Source of the DNA: Planctomycetota bacterium
GTDB taxonomy: Bacteria > Planctomycetota > B15-G4
Direction of reading: 5' to 3'
Assembly (NCBI GenBank): GCA_021604805.1
Contig: BQJR01000002.1
Coordinates: forward strand, 580,665-644,664
Length of the DNA: 64,000 bases
A model generated the notes under the pieces. It was not told where the DNA came from and did not search any database. It saw only the letters and a list, made by a program, of their open reading frames with translations. Positions 44,782 through 52,384 of this stretch are shown here, piece after piece; position 1 is the first letter of the stretch, and every line of letters begins with the position of its first letter. The translations under genes and the position numbers were made by a program.

Positions 44782-44810
44782 AAGCTATCAATATGCGCAT
44801 GAACAAGCAA
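44782..44810 (-). promoter_or_regulatory. Promoter candidate for the ridA-argR operon
   Basis: On the minus strand TTGCTT (44810-44805), 17-nt spacer, TAGCTT (44787-44782), then 7 nt to the ATG at 44774. Predicted leaderless. The spacer holds the palindrome ATGCGCAT (44793-44800). Confidence 0.4.
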
Positions 44811-44884
44811 ACCGCCGCCCGGCCAGGCCGAGCGACGGTTCGCTGTCTCGCGCTGGGTGCAGCGCGGGGGACTTCAGGTCGAGG

Positions 44885-46693
44885 TCAGTTGGCAGGTTCC
44901 TCGACACCGATGCCGAAGGCCGTGAAGAGACCCGTTTCCGGGTCGGCATCGACAGCCACCACCCACGCCCCAGCGCCCGATGCGATCAGGTTCTGAGCCG
45001 CGGACTGCACCGCGTCGTCCTCGGTGGCGAAGTCCAGCACCATCGTGAAGTACGCCCATGCGCGGAAGCTCGCGTTGGCCTGGAGCTGCTGGCCGGGCAA
45101 GGTGCCCGCCGTGATCACAGCCTGCAGGTCACCGCTCATCGAGCCGCTCATCTCGGCGGGCGCCGTGATGGAACCGAGCTTCGCGCCGGTGCTCACCGGG
45201 AAGGCCTTCACGCGGCTGTTGGCCGGGAAGCTCCAGTAGAACGTGTCACCGTCCTCGCCGAACATGTCGACGTCGAGCAAGCGCGAGAACTCCATGTTCT
45301 CGACCCGCGACGAGCCGCTGAACTTGAGCGCGATGGCTTCCTGCACGACCGTCTGGTTCAAGCCGATCGTGTAGCGCTGACGCACCGTGGCACCGTCACC
45401 CGACTCATCGAGATAGGGGACGAAGCTCGAGGAGTCATGACGACCGGCGCGGTTCGTGCCGTTCTCATCCGTGTAGTGACCGAAGGAGAAGCCGAGGTTG
45501 CGCACGCTCTGGTTGAAGTTCGGCGGGCTCAGGAAGTCACCCGAACCACCGAACACCGACGTGAGGCCGCTGGGCAACTCGATGTCGTAGGTGAGGCCCC
45601 AACCATCGCCGGGGACACCCACGAGCAGCACGTCCTCGCCGAAGACTTCGCGGTAGCCGATGAAGTCCTCGATGAACGTGCCGTCCTCGGAGATGCCGAG
45701 GATCTGGTCGGTGGAGTTGCCGATGTACGTGGCCGTCTCGAGCTCGAGTTGGAGTTCGTAGAGCCCGCTCGTGGTGCCCTCGGAGCCGGTGAAGTCGAGG
45801 GCGCTGTCAGGCGCGCTCTCCACGGCGAGGAAGTAGGGGTGCGTGCCCATGCGCTCGATCGGCAGGATCAGACGCGAGCTCTTGCCCGCAGCCGAGTCGT
45901 CGTCGACAGCAACGAGCGCGCTCGTGGTGCCGTCGAAGAAGCCCATCAGCGTGTCGAGGTTGGTGGCCGTGGCGCCTTCAGGGATGCGCGTCTCGGCATG
46001 CAGGATCGTGCTGCCGGGAGCGTTGAAGGAGAAGAAGTCCACGTCGCCGGGCGTGATGCTCAAACCGGTGAGCATCAGCGGGTTCAGACCCGTGACGGCA
46101 GCCGGCGGGCGCAAGAAGGCCGGGCTGGCGTTCGCCATGTCGTTGTTCGGCTCGAGGTAATCGCCGGCGCTGCCTTCGCTGATCTCCTCGTCGACCGGCA
46201 CTTCGCCGAGCGTGTCGTCGGCATCGATCATGCCGAGGCGCACCTTGAAGGCGTTGACGACCTGCTCGAGGCCTTGCCCCGGCTGGTCCGAGAGGCCTTC
46301 GCCCCCGAAGCCCAAGACCGATTCCACGACCACATAGGCACCGTCGACCTTGTCGACCTGGTAGGTGCCGAGCAGCTCACGCGTGTCGCTGTTGATCAGC
46401 GCGAGCACGTGGTCGCCGGCACGCAGCGCGGTCTTGCCCGGCAGCTCGAAGCGCTGCATCAAGCCCACGCGCTCACCGATCAGGCGGTCCTGAACGAGCA
46501 ACGCCACGTGCGAGAGATCGTCGTGCGACGAGACCTGCACGGCCGACACGCGCGCGAAGACCACGGCATCCGCGGACTCCAGCTGGTCGGAGGCAGACGC
46601 CGGCGCGAACAGGCTGAGCAAGCCCATCGGAAGCGCCAAGCAGAGCACCAGCGCCGCAGCGCCAAGGGACAGTTGAGTTCGGGACGAGATCAT
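44885..46693 (-). CDS. Exported protein with PPC-like domain, unknown function
   Basis: 602 aa. A signal peptide spans ~8-36 (LGAAALVLCLALPMGLLSLF...ASA). Residues ~37-150 are beta-rich (DAVVFARVSAV, DHVLALINSDTRELLG). At ~178-310 is a domain like bacterial pre-peptidase C-terminal repeats: DYLEPNNDMANASPA, TPGDVDFFSFNAPG, LDTLMGFFDGTT, DDDS. The remaining ~280 residues are beta-rich and contain FGEDVLLVG, DMFGEDGDTFYWSFPA; no catalytic motif was found. Secreted; it could be a surface or matrix protein. The nearest related gene type is none in the window. Divergent from the O-antigen ligase gene, 245 bases apart. Confidence 0.65.
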   Translation of the reverse strand: MISSRTQLSLGAAALVLCLALPMGLLSLFAPASASDQLESADAVVFARVSAVQVSSHDDLSHVALLVQDRLIGERVGLMQRFELPGKTALRAGDHVLALINSDTRELLGTYQVDKVDGAYVVVESVLGFGGEGLSDQPGQGLEQVVNAFKVRLGMIDADDTLGEVPVDEEISEGSAGDYLEPNNDMANASPAFLRPPAAVTGLNPLMLTGLSITPGDVDFFSFNAPGSTILHAETRIPEGATATNLDTLMGFFDGTTSALVAVDDDSAAGKSSRLILPIERMGTHPYFLAVESAPDSALDFTGSEGTTSGLYELQLELETATYIGNSTDQILGISEDGTFIEDFIGYREVFGEDVLLVGVPGDGWGLTYDIELPSGLTSVFGGSGDFLSPPNFNQSVRNLGFSFGHYTDENGTNRAGRHDSSSFVPYLDESGDGATVRQRYTIGLNQTVVQEAIALKFSGSSRVENMEFSRLLDVDMFGEDGDTFYWSFPANSRVKAFPVSTGAKLGSITAPAEMSGSMSGDLQAVITAGTLPGQQLQANASFRAWAYFTMVLDFATEDDAVQSAAQNLIASGAGAWVVAVDADPETGLFTAFGIGVEEPAN

Positions 46694-46938
46694 GTGCGTC
46701 TCGCGGTCTCGGAGGTGTGGTGGCTGGGAAGAGCGAAGGAACTGGGGAGCGACTCACCGATCGGTCGGCTGACGCTCTCTACCGTTTCGGGGGACGGCAA
46801 ATGCAAGCTTGAGGTGCAGGTCCTTCGAAGCAAAGACTACCCCACAACACCAAAACGGTCCAGGAGACCAGAATCGCGCGGAGCGCCCATCCTCGGCGCA
46901 ATTCGACAGCACTTCCCCACTCGGACCCAAAGCTCCTG

Positions 46939-48693
46939 ATGACTCTCGGCTCCACCCTCCGCGCACTCTCGGAAGCGGCTCTGCTGCTGGGGCTGCTGGC
47001 TCTCGCCACACTCCCGGACGGCTTCGTGCTGCGTCCGAAACTGCTCTGGGGGCAGTCGCTGGTCCTGCTCGCCCTGGGGCTCGCCGCTCTCAGCTTGGCG
47101 GCCACGGCCCGCAGCCCCCGGCCGTGGGGGCGAGCACTGGCCCTCGCGCTGCTGCCGGCCGGCCTGGCCCTGCTCCACTTGATCCACAGCACGCCCGCCA
47201 GCCACGCCCTCGCCCGCGACGAGATCCGGCGCTTGCTGGTGGTCCCGCTCGTGGCGGCGGCGGTCGGAGCCCTGATCTGTCGCTCGGAACGGGCCCGTTC
47301 GCGGCTGCTGCTGGCGCTCGCGCTGGGCACGGCGTGGGCGGCGGTTCACGCCGTCCTCCAGCGTACGGGAGCGGTGTTCTCGCTCGGGGTCACGCCCCGC
47401 CTGCGCGCCGAGGGCGGCTTCTCGAACCCGGTCTTCCTGGGCGGTTGGTTGGTGCTCACCACGCCACTCCTCCTCATGGAGACGCTCTTCGGCCGCGGCC
47501 CGCTGCGCTGGCTCTGCGCGCTGGCTGCCGGCTTCGCGCTGCCCGCGTTGCTGGGCACGAAGTCGGTCGGGGCCTGGGCGGGCCTCGGCGTCGCTTGCTT
47601 CGTGGCGCTCGTGCTCGCCCTGCGGGCCTCGCGTCTGCGCCAACGCCTGCTCGTGGGCGGGATCGTGGTCGGGCTCGTGCTGGCCGTCGCCGGGCGCGAC
47701 TCGCTCGCGCGCTCGCGTCAACACACGCTGATCTGGCGCGACACGCTCGCGATGGTCGGCGCACACCCCGCAGGCGTGGGCCCGGGTCAGTTCCACCTCG
47801 CCTTCCCCAGTTATGCGTCTGCCGAGCTGCGGGAGGCGTATCCACCCGAGCGCGTGATCATCAACGACGCACACAGTGAACCCCTGCAGCTCGCCGCCGA
47901 GCTGGGCTGGACGGGGCTCGGTGCGGCGCTGCTGGCCTTGGTCGCGGGCGCGCTCGCCGTGCGCCGCACGCGCCGGGAGCTCGACGCCGCCGCCGTGCCC
48001 GACGCGCACCGCTTCCACGCGGTCGTCGCGGGTGTGGCGGGCAGCGTGGCCATGTCGTGCGTCTCGCCCGACCTGCGCTTCGGCGTCACGACGCTGGCCT
48101 TCGCCACGCTCTGCGGCATCGCGATCGGCTTCGAGCCGCTCAGCGCGCGACCGCTCCCCGGCGGACGCGTCGGCCGCGCGCTCGCACTGCTGCTCGGCCT
48201 CGCGCTGCTCACCCACACCGCACACGACCTCGAACGTCGGCTCGACATCCTGCGCCTCTCGCGACCGGCGCCACAGGCCGCCCCGAACCCCGAGGCGCTC
48301 GAGCTGCTCGCCCCCGCGCGCGCCGCGGCCGCCCAGGCTCCAGACGACCCGGCGGTTCAAGCCCAACTCGGCCTCGTCCTGGAAGCGCTGCGCAGACACG
48401 GCGAGGCCGCGCGATGCTTCGAACGCGCACTGAAACACCTGCCTAACGACCCTCAACTGACCCGCCGCCTCGCAATCAACGGCGTGCTCGCCGGCGCCTA
48501 CGACAACGCGCTGCCCTACCTCGACCAAGCCCTCGAGCACACCCCCCAAGACAACGATCTGCGCTACCTGCTCGCCTTCGCGCACTACGGCCGCGGCAAC
48601 CTGCTCGGCTCGCTCCAGGAAGTGGAACGCATCCTCGAAACCGACCCTGAACACGCCAAGGCGCGCGTGCTGCTCGAGGGCCTGCGCGAGTGA
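46939..48693 (+). CDS. O-antigen ligase/polymerase-like membrane protein with C-terminal TPR
   Basis: 584 aa, inner membrane. Around ten helices, then RDTLAMVGAHPAGVGPGQF and the characteristic NDAHSEPLQLAAELGWTGLGAALLALV of the Wzy_C/WaaL superfamily; these enzymes join polysaccharide chains to lipid carriers (O-antigen ligase) or polymerise them. The C-terminal ~150 residues (~435-584) are three or four TPR-like helical repeats (QAQLGLVLEALRRHGEAARCF, LAFAHYGRGNLLGSLQEVER). TPR tails occur in some ligase-type proteins and may bind partner enzymes. Start ATG 46939 lacks a clear ribosome site. It shares a GTGA overlap with the HAD gene, forming an operon. Confidence 0.8.
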   Translation: MTLGSTLRALSEAALLLGLLALATLPDGFVLRPKLLWGQSLVLLALGLAALSLAATARSPRPWGRALALALLPAGLALLHLIHSTPASHALARDEIRRLLVVPLVAAAVGALICRSERARSRLLLALALGTAWAAVHAVLQRTGAVFSLGVTPRLRAEGGFSNPVFLGGWLVLTTPLLLMETLFGRGPLRWLCALAAGFALPALLGTKSVGAWAGLGVACFVALVLALRASRLRQRLLVGGIVVGLVLAVAGRDSLARSRQHTLIWRDTLAMVGAHPAGVGPGQFHLAFPSYASAELREAYPPERVIINDAHSEPLQLAAELGWTGLGAALLALVAGALAVRRTRRELDAAAVPDAHRFHAVVAGVAGSVAMSCVSPDLRFGVTTLAFATLCGIAIGFEPLSARPLPGGRVGRALALLLGLALLTHTAHDLERRLDILRLSRPAPQAAPNPEALELLAPARAAAAQAPDDPAVQAQLGLVLEALRRHGEAARCFERALKHLPNDPQLTRRLAINGVLAGAYDNALPYLDQALEHTPQDNDLRYLLAFAHYGRGNLLGSLQEVERILETDPEHAKARVLLEGLRE

Positions 48694-49373
48694 GCGCTCT
48701 TCAGCTCGTTTGTTTCGACGCGGCGGACACGCTCTTCACGGAACGCAGCTCGCGCGCCGAGCTCTACGCCGACGCCTTCGCCGAGCACGGCCACGCGATC
48801 AGCGCCGCACAGATGTCGAGCTGGATGAGCGCAGCGAACACCGAGCTCTCACGTCCCGACGCGCCACAACCGCGCTACTCGCGCGATTGGTTCCGCGCCT
48901 TCGTGGGCGCACTGCTCACCCGCGCCGGCTCGCGCGAAGACCCCGAAGCGCTGCGCGCCCTGCTCGAAGACCGCTTCACGCGTCCGGAGAACTACATCGT
49001 GTTCGGCGACGTGCTGCCTTGCCTCGACGCGCTGCTCGAACGCGGACTGCGCCTCGCCGTGGTGAGCAACTGGAGCGACCGACTGCCCGGCTTGCTGCGC
49101 GACCTCGGTCTCGCCCACGCCTTCGAGGAGCTCGCCGTCTCGGCCCGAGTGGGCTTCGACAAACCCGACGCGCGCCTCTTCACGTGGCTGCTCGAACGCA
49201 TGAACGTGTCGCCGGAACACGCGCTGCACGTGGGTGATCACGCCGTCAACGATGTACTCGGTGCACGACGCGCGGGACTGCGCGCCCTCCAGATCGATCG
49301 CAGCGGCCAGCAACAACCGAGCGTAGGGTGCATCACGGACCTCGCGCAAGTGCCCGGCCTGCTCGAAGCCTGA
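48690..49373 (+). CDS. HAD-superfamily hydrolase with altered acid/base residue
   Basis: 227 aa, cytosolic HAD fold, subfamily with a helical cap (like HDHD3). The nucleophile Asp10 sits in CFDAADTLF; the usual second Asp (DxD) is Ala12, so the general acid/base is missing, as in haloacid dehalogenases. Other motifs: Ser in VVSNWSD, Lys in FDKPDARLF, and VGDHAVNDVLGA with acidic metal ligands. Activity as a phosphatase is therefore doubtful; a dehalogenase-like or very slow reaction is possible. GTG start overlaps the previous stop by 4 bases. Cotranscribed with the O-antigen ligase gene, but no functional link is obvious. Confidence 0.75.
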   Translation: MSALQLVCFDAADTLFTERSSRAELYADAFAEHGHAISAAQMSSWMSAANTELSRPDAPQPRYSRDWFRAFVGALLTRAGSREDPEALRALLEDRFTRPENYIVFGDVLPCLDALLERGLRLAVVSNWSDRLPGLLRDLGLAHAFEELAVSARVGFDKPDARLFTWLLERMNVSPEHALHVGDHAVNDVLGARRAGLRALQIDRSGQQQPSVGCITDLAQVPGLLEA

Positions 49374-49407
49374 GCGAACACCGCAGCGCGCGCGGTCCAA
49401 CGAGCAA

Positions 49408-49438
49408 CGGCCCGCCCCGGCAGAACCGGGACGGGCCG
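49408..49438. terminator. Bidirectional terminator between HAD and FG-GAP genes
   Basis: CGGCCCGCCCCGG (49408-49420) pairs with CCGGGACGGGCCG (49426-49438), 12 of 13 pairs, 5-nt loop. It lies between convergent genes. A short T-containing tail (TTGC) follows on the minus strand. Confidence 0.65.
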
Positions 49439-49505
49439 TCGAAGAGCCCACGAGACTCCAGTTGAGGCGTGAGCAGACAGGCTCACACCCCGCGCTCACG
49501 AGCGG

Positions 49506-51068
49506 TCAGAGCGTGGTGCCCGAGAGTCCGTTCGTGGCGCAAAGGCCCGCCGCGTTGCTGTCATCCGACGACCACACTTGGTGGAAGATCGTGATCCCGG
49601 ACGGCAGGGTGTTCGGCATGCGGAAGGACAAGTCGAGCTTGCCGGTCGGCTTGGCCTTCGGGAGGCGCACGATGAAGTCGGGATCGGGGACCAGCGTGCC
49701 GCCCTTGAAGGGCGAGAACACGGTGTCGAGCGACACGATCAACCAAGAGGTCGCGTCGGCCGGAGCGAAGTCGATGTAGTAGTTGACCCACTCGTCGCCG
49801 GTGAGCGCGCCCGAAGCAGTGAGACGCGGTTCCGGATCACCGTCGTCGGCGTTGCCGCGCTGCAGCGCGAAGCCGAGGTCCTTCCAGATCTTGCCCTCGT
49901 TCGAGAAGTAGTAGTTCGACTCGCCGAGCGTGTTGGCAACGACCACTTCACGACGGCCGTCGAGGTTGAAGTCGGCGATGGCCACGTGGCGCGAGTTACC
50001 CACCGCGTCGCTGAGGATGCCGTGCTCCATGGCTTCGAAACCGTCCACACCCATGTTGCGGTAGAAGAAATTCACCTGCTCGCGGTTGGCGATGACGAGG
50101 TCGAGATCGCTGTCGCCGTCGAGGTCACCCCAGGCGGCCGAGTAGCTGTTGCCGAGCGCGTTGCTCGGGGCGAGGTCGGTGCGCTCGAAGCTCATGCCGC
50201 CCAGGTTGTGGAACAGGCTGTTCGCCTGGTCGTCCTGGTTGGCGACCATTGCGTCGAGCAGGCCGTCACCGTCGTAGTCGGCGAAGGCGATGGCGCGCGA
50301 GCTGGAAGCCTCGTCGGCAAAGGGGTCCGACGTGAGCAGCGCGAAGGCGCCCACGGTGCCGGCTTGGTCGCCGCCCTGGTTCACCCAGATGTCGTTGGCT
50401 TGCTTGCTGCTGTTGGCGTAGGCGACTTCGGAGTCACCGTCGTTGTCGAGGTCCACGATGGCCACGTCACGCGACTGCGAGACACGCGAGGCGATGTCGC
50501 CGGCCGTCACCTTGGTGAAAGCGCCGAGGCCGTCGTTCGTGTACAGGAAGTTGGCCGAGAACTTGTTGGCGAAGGCCAGGTCGAGGTCGCCGTCGTTGTC
50601 GATGTCGCCCCAGGCCACGCCGTAGGACTCACCGCCGTCGGAGACCGCGGGATCGCCGGTCAGCTTGGCGAAGCGGCCGGTCGTGCCGTTCTGCGCCACG
50701 CCCATGTTGCGGTAGATCGCATTGTCCATGAGGTGACCGTTGGCCACGGCCAGGTCGAGGTCGCCGTCGCCGTCGATGTCGCCCCAGGCGCCGTCGAACG
50801 TGAAGCCGCCGTCGGTGTTGATCGGCTGCGGCTCGACGAGGTCGAAGGTGCCGTTGCCGCGCCCCTTGTAGAGGATGTTGTCTTGCGCGAAGTTCGCGAT
50901 GTAGACGTCGATGTCGCCATCGAGGTCGAAGTCGCCGGGGATGATGGCGCGCGTGTCGCGGTCGTCGAGACCGAGGTCGGTGTCGAGCTTCAACAGCAAC
51001 ACGGGCGGATCTTGTGCAGCGGTCGAAGCGCTGAGCACGAGAAGCAGGGCGGCACAGAGGCGATGCAT
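49506..51068 (-). CDS. Exported FG-GAP/VCBS propeller protein with seven repeats
   Basis: 520 aa. Signal peptide at residues 1-18 (LCAALLLVLSASTAAQ). Seven Asp-rich loops follow between ~45 and ~390: DFDLDGDIDV, DIDGDGDLDL, DIDNDGDLDL, DLDNDGDSEV, DYDGDGLLDA, DLDGDSDLDL and DFNLDGRREV, spaced ~50 residues, enough for one seven-bladed propeller. Residues ~393-520 form the shared C-terminal domain (KDLGFALQ, VSLDTVFSPFKGGTLVPDPD), with the same DLGFAL start as the N-terminus of the 5090 protein. Predicted extracellular. Divergent from the triple-SHWG protein across 218 bases. Confidence 0.85.
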   Translation of the reverse strand: MHRLCAALLLVLSASTAAQDPPVLLLKLDTDLGLDDRDTRAIIPGDFDLDGDIDVYIANFAQDNILYKGRGNGTFDLVEPQPINTDGGFTFDGAWGDIDGDGDLDLAVANGHLMDNAIYRNMGVAQNGTTGRFAKLTGDPAVSDGGESYGVAWGDIDNDGDLDLAFANKFSANFLYTNDGLGAFTKVTAGDIASRVSQSRDVAIVDLDNDGDSEVAYANSSKQANDIWVNQGGDQAGTVGAFALLTSDPFADEASSSRAIAFADYDGDGLLDAMVANQDDQANSLFHNLGGMSFERTDLAPSNALGNSYSAAWGDLDGDSDLDLVIANREQVNFFYRNMGVDGFEAMEHGILSDAVGNSRHVAIADFNLDGRREVVVANTLGESNYYFSNEGKIWKDLGFALQRGNADDGDPEPRLTASGALTGDEWVNYYIDFAPADATSWLIVSLDTVFSPFKGGTLVPDPDFIVRLPKAKPTGKLDLSFRMPNTLPSGITIFHQVWSSDDSNAAGLCATNGLSGTTL

Positions 51069-51180
51069 GGTTCTTCTCTCTTCAAGGAGACGTGGGAGGT
51101 CTCCTATCGGTCAGCTGCGCGGAGCGGGATGAGCCAGAATCCGTGCTTCCGGTCGGCTTCGATCCCGGCCCCAATTCGGG

Positions 51181-51186
51181 TAGATT
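51181..51186 (+). promoter_or_regulatory. Candidate -10 element (TAGATT) for the triple-SHWG gene
   Basis: TAGATT lies ~100 nt before the ATG at 51287. The -35 region is weak. Confidence 0.3.
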
Positions 51187-51286
51187 CGGCGCCAACGACG
51201 ACAAGAAGGCGTCGACAGATGCAGTTCCCGCCCCGCGCCAGCCTGCCTCCCGGCCCTGCGCGGAACCCACATCACGGGAGTTCCCG

Positions 51287-52384
51287 ATGAGCGACGGTAC
51301 GGCGCCCAGTTCGACTGCGGCCGCCCCACGCGACCCCGGCTTGCTGGCCAAACTCGGCAGCCTGTTCCGCACCTACGCCATCCCGGCGCACACGGTCATC
51401 GTGCCGCGCTCCTTCCAGCCCGACGACCGGCGCTGCTTCACCTTCTTGGTGCCGACCGACTGGCCGAGTGATGCCGACGACGGCTCGCAACTCGTGCTGC
51501 TCGAAGACGGCCTCCCACTCGGCCCCGCGCACGCCGGCCACGACGACATCCGCACGCTCGGCGCCGGCCGCTTCAGCCATTGGGGCGACAAGCTCTACTT
51601 CTCGAGCAGCGACGGCAGCGACCCGCGCGACAACGGACGCGTGTACTCACTCGAGTTGCCGAGCACGCTGCGCGCCGGTGCGCGCGCCGCACTCGCCCAG
51701 CTCGCAGCCTCGCAACCCAGCAGCTCGCCGGCCCCGACCGACGACGCCGCCGCAAGCAACGAACCCGAGCCGGGCTGCACGCTGAGCGTGGAGTGGTCGC
51801 TCACGCCGGTGCAACTCGACGAACTCACGCACGTGGGTGGCGAAGCCTTCGCGCTCGCCGTGCCGAGTGAGTGGCCCTCCGACGCCGAGAGCTTGTCCAC
51901 GCTCATGCTGCTCGAGGACGGTCGTCCACTGCCGCATCCGCACGCTGCGCACGACGACATCGCCGCGCAAGGTGCCGGCCGCTACAGCCACTGGGGCGCC
52001 GAGTTGCGCTTCTCGAGCAGCGACGGCAGCGACCCGCGCGAAGGCCGACACGACTACGCCGTGGCCCGCGCCGAAGCCTTCCTGTTCGACCACGCACCGC
52101 AACCGCCGCTCGCCGAAGAAGGCGCCTGCTGGTCGCTGCACGAGATGCCCGCCGAGTGGACCTCCGACGAAATCGGCCGCTCCCGCGTGGCGCTGCTCGA
52201 GAACGGACGCCTGCTCGGCCCCGCGCACAGCCCGCACGATGAGATCCGCGAGCTCGGCGGCGGCCGCTACTGCCACTGGGGCCGCCAACTCCTGTTCTCC
52301 ACGAGCGACGGCAGCGACCCCACGAGCAACGGGCGCACTTACACCGTGCTGTTGCTCGACGACGCCGACAACGCCGAGGCCTGA
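51287..52384 (+). CDS. Protein made of three copies of an unnamed SHWG domain
   Basis: 365 aa from ATG 51287 (GGGAG 6 nt upstream). There is no signal peptide or transmembrane helix, so it is predicted cytosolic. It consists almost entirely of three repeats: residues ~50-125, ~187-261 and ~281-357. Each has L(L)ExG near the start, H(D)xI, GxGR(F/Y)xHWG, then LxFS(S/T)SDGSDP and a Y near the end. The same domain occurs singly in two membrane sulfatase-fold proteins in this window (12045-12272, 16845-17055). I do not know a named family for it. The conserved HW, SDGSDP and Arg suggest a ligand-binding or structural module; no enzyme role can be assigned. The gene's end overlaps the GT2 gene antisense by 46 bases. 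Confidence 0.85.
   Translation: MSDGTAPSSTAAAPRDPGLLAKLGSLFRTYAIPAHTVIVPRSFQPDDRRCFTFLVPTDWPSDADDGSQLVLLEDGLPLGPAHAGHDDIRTLGAGRFSHWGDKLYFSSSDGSDPRDNGRVYSLELPSTLRAGARAALAQLAASQPSSSPAPTDDAAASNEPEPGCTLSVEWSLTPVQLDELTHVGGEAFALAVPSEWPSDAESLSTLMLLEDGRPLPHPHAAHDDIAAQGAGRYSHWGAELRFSSSDGSDPREGRHDYAVARAEAFLFDHAPQPPLAEEGACWSLHEMPAEWTSDEIGRSRVALLENGRLLGPAHSPHDEIRELGGGRYCHWGRQLLFSTSDGSDPTSNGRTYTVLLLDDADNAEA
51434..52357 (+). repeat. Three divergent protein-level repeats (SHWG domain)
   Basis: Copies encoded at about 51434-51661, 51845-52069 and 52127-52357. They are recognisable as amino-acid repeats, with motifs SHWG, SHWG and CHWG, all followed by SDGSDP. Linkers of ~60 and ~20 residues separate them. 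Confidence 0.8.

Noticed and set aside
46837..48654. 605-codon minus-strand frame opposite the O-antigen ligase gene
   Set aside because: Gln/Arg/Glu-rich shadow without membrane helices; the plus strand has the Wzy_C and TPR patterns.
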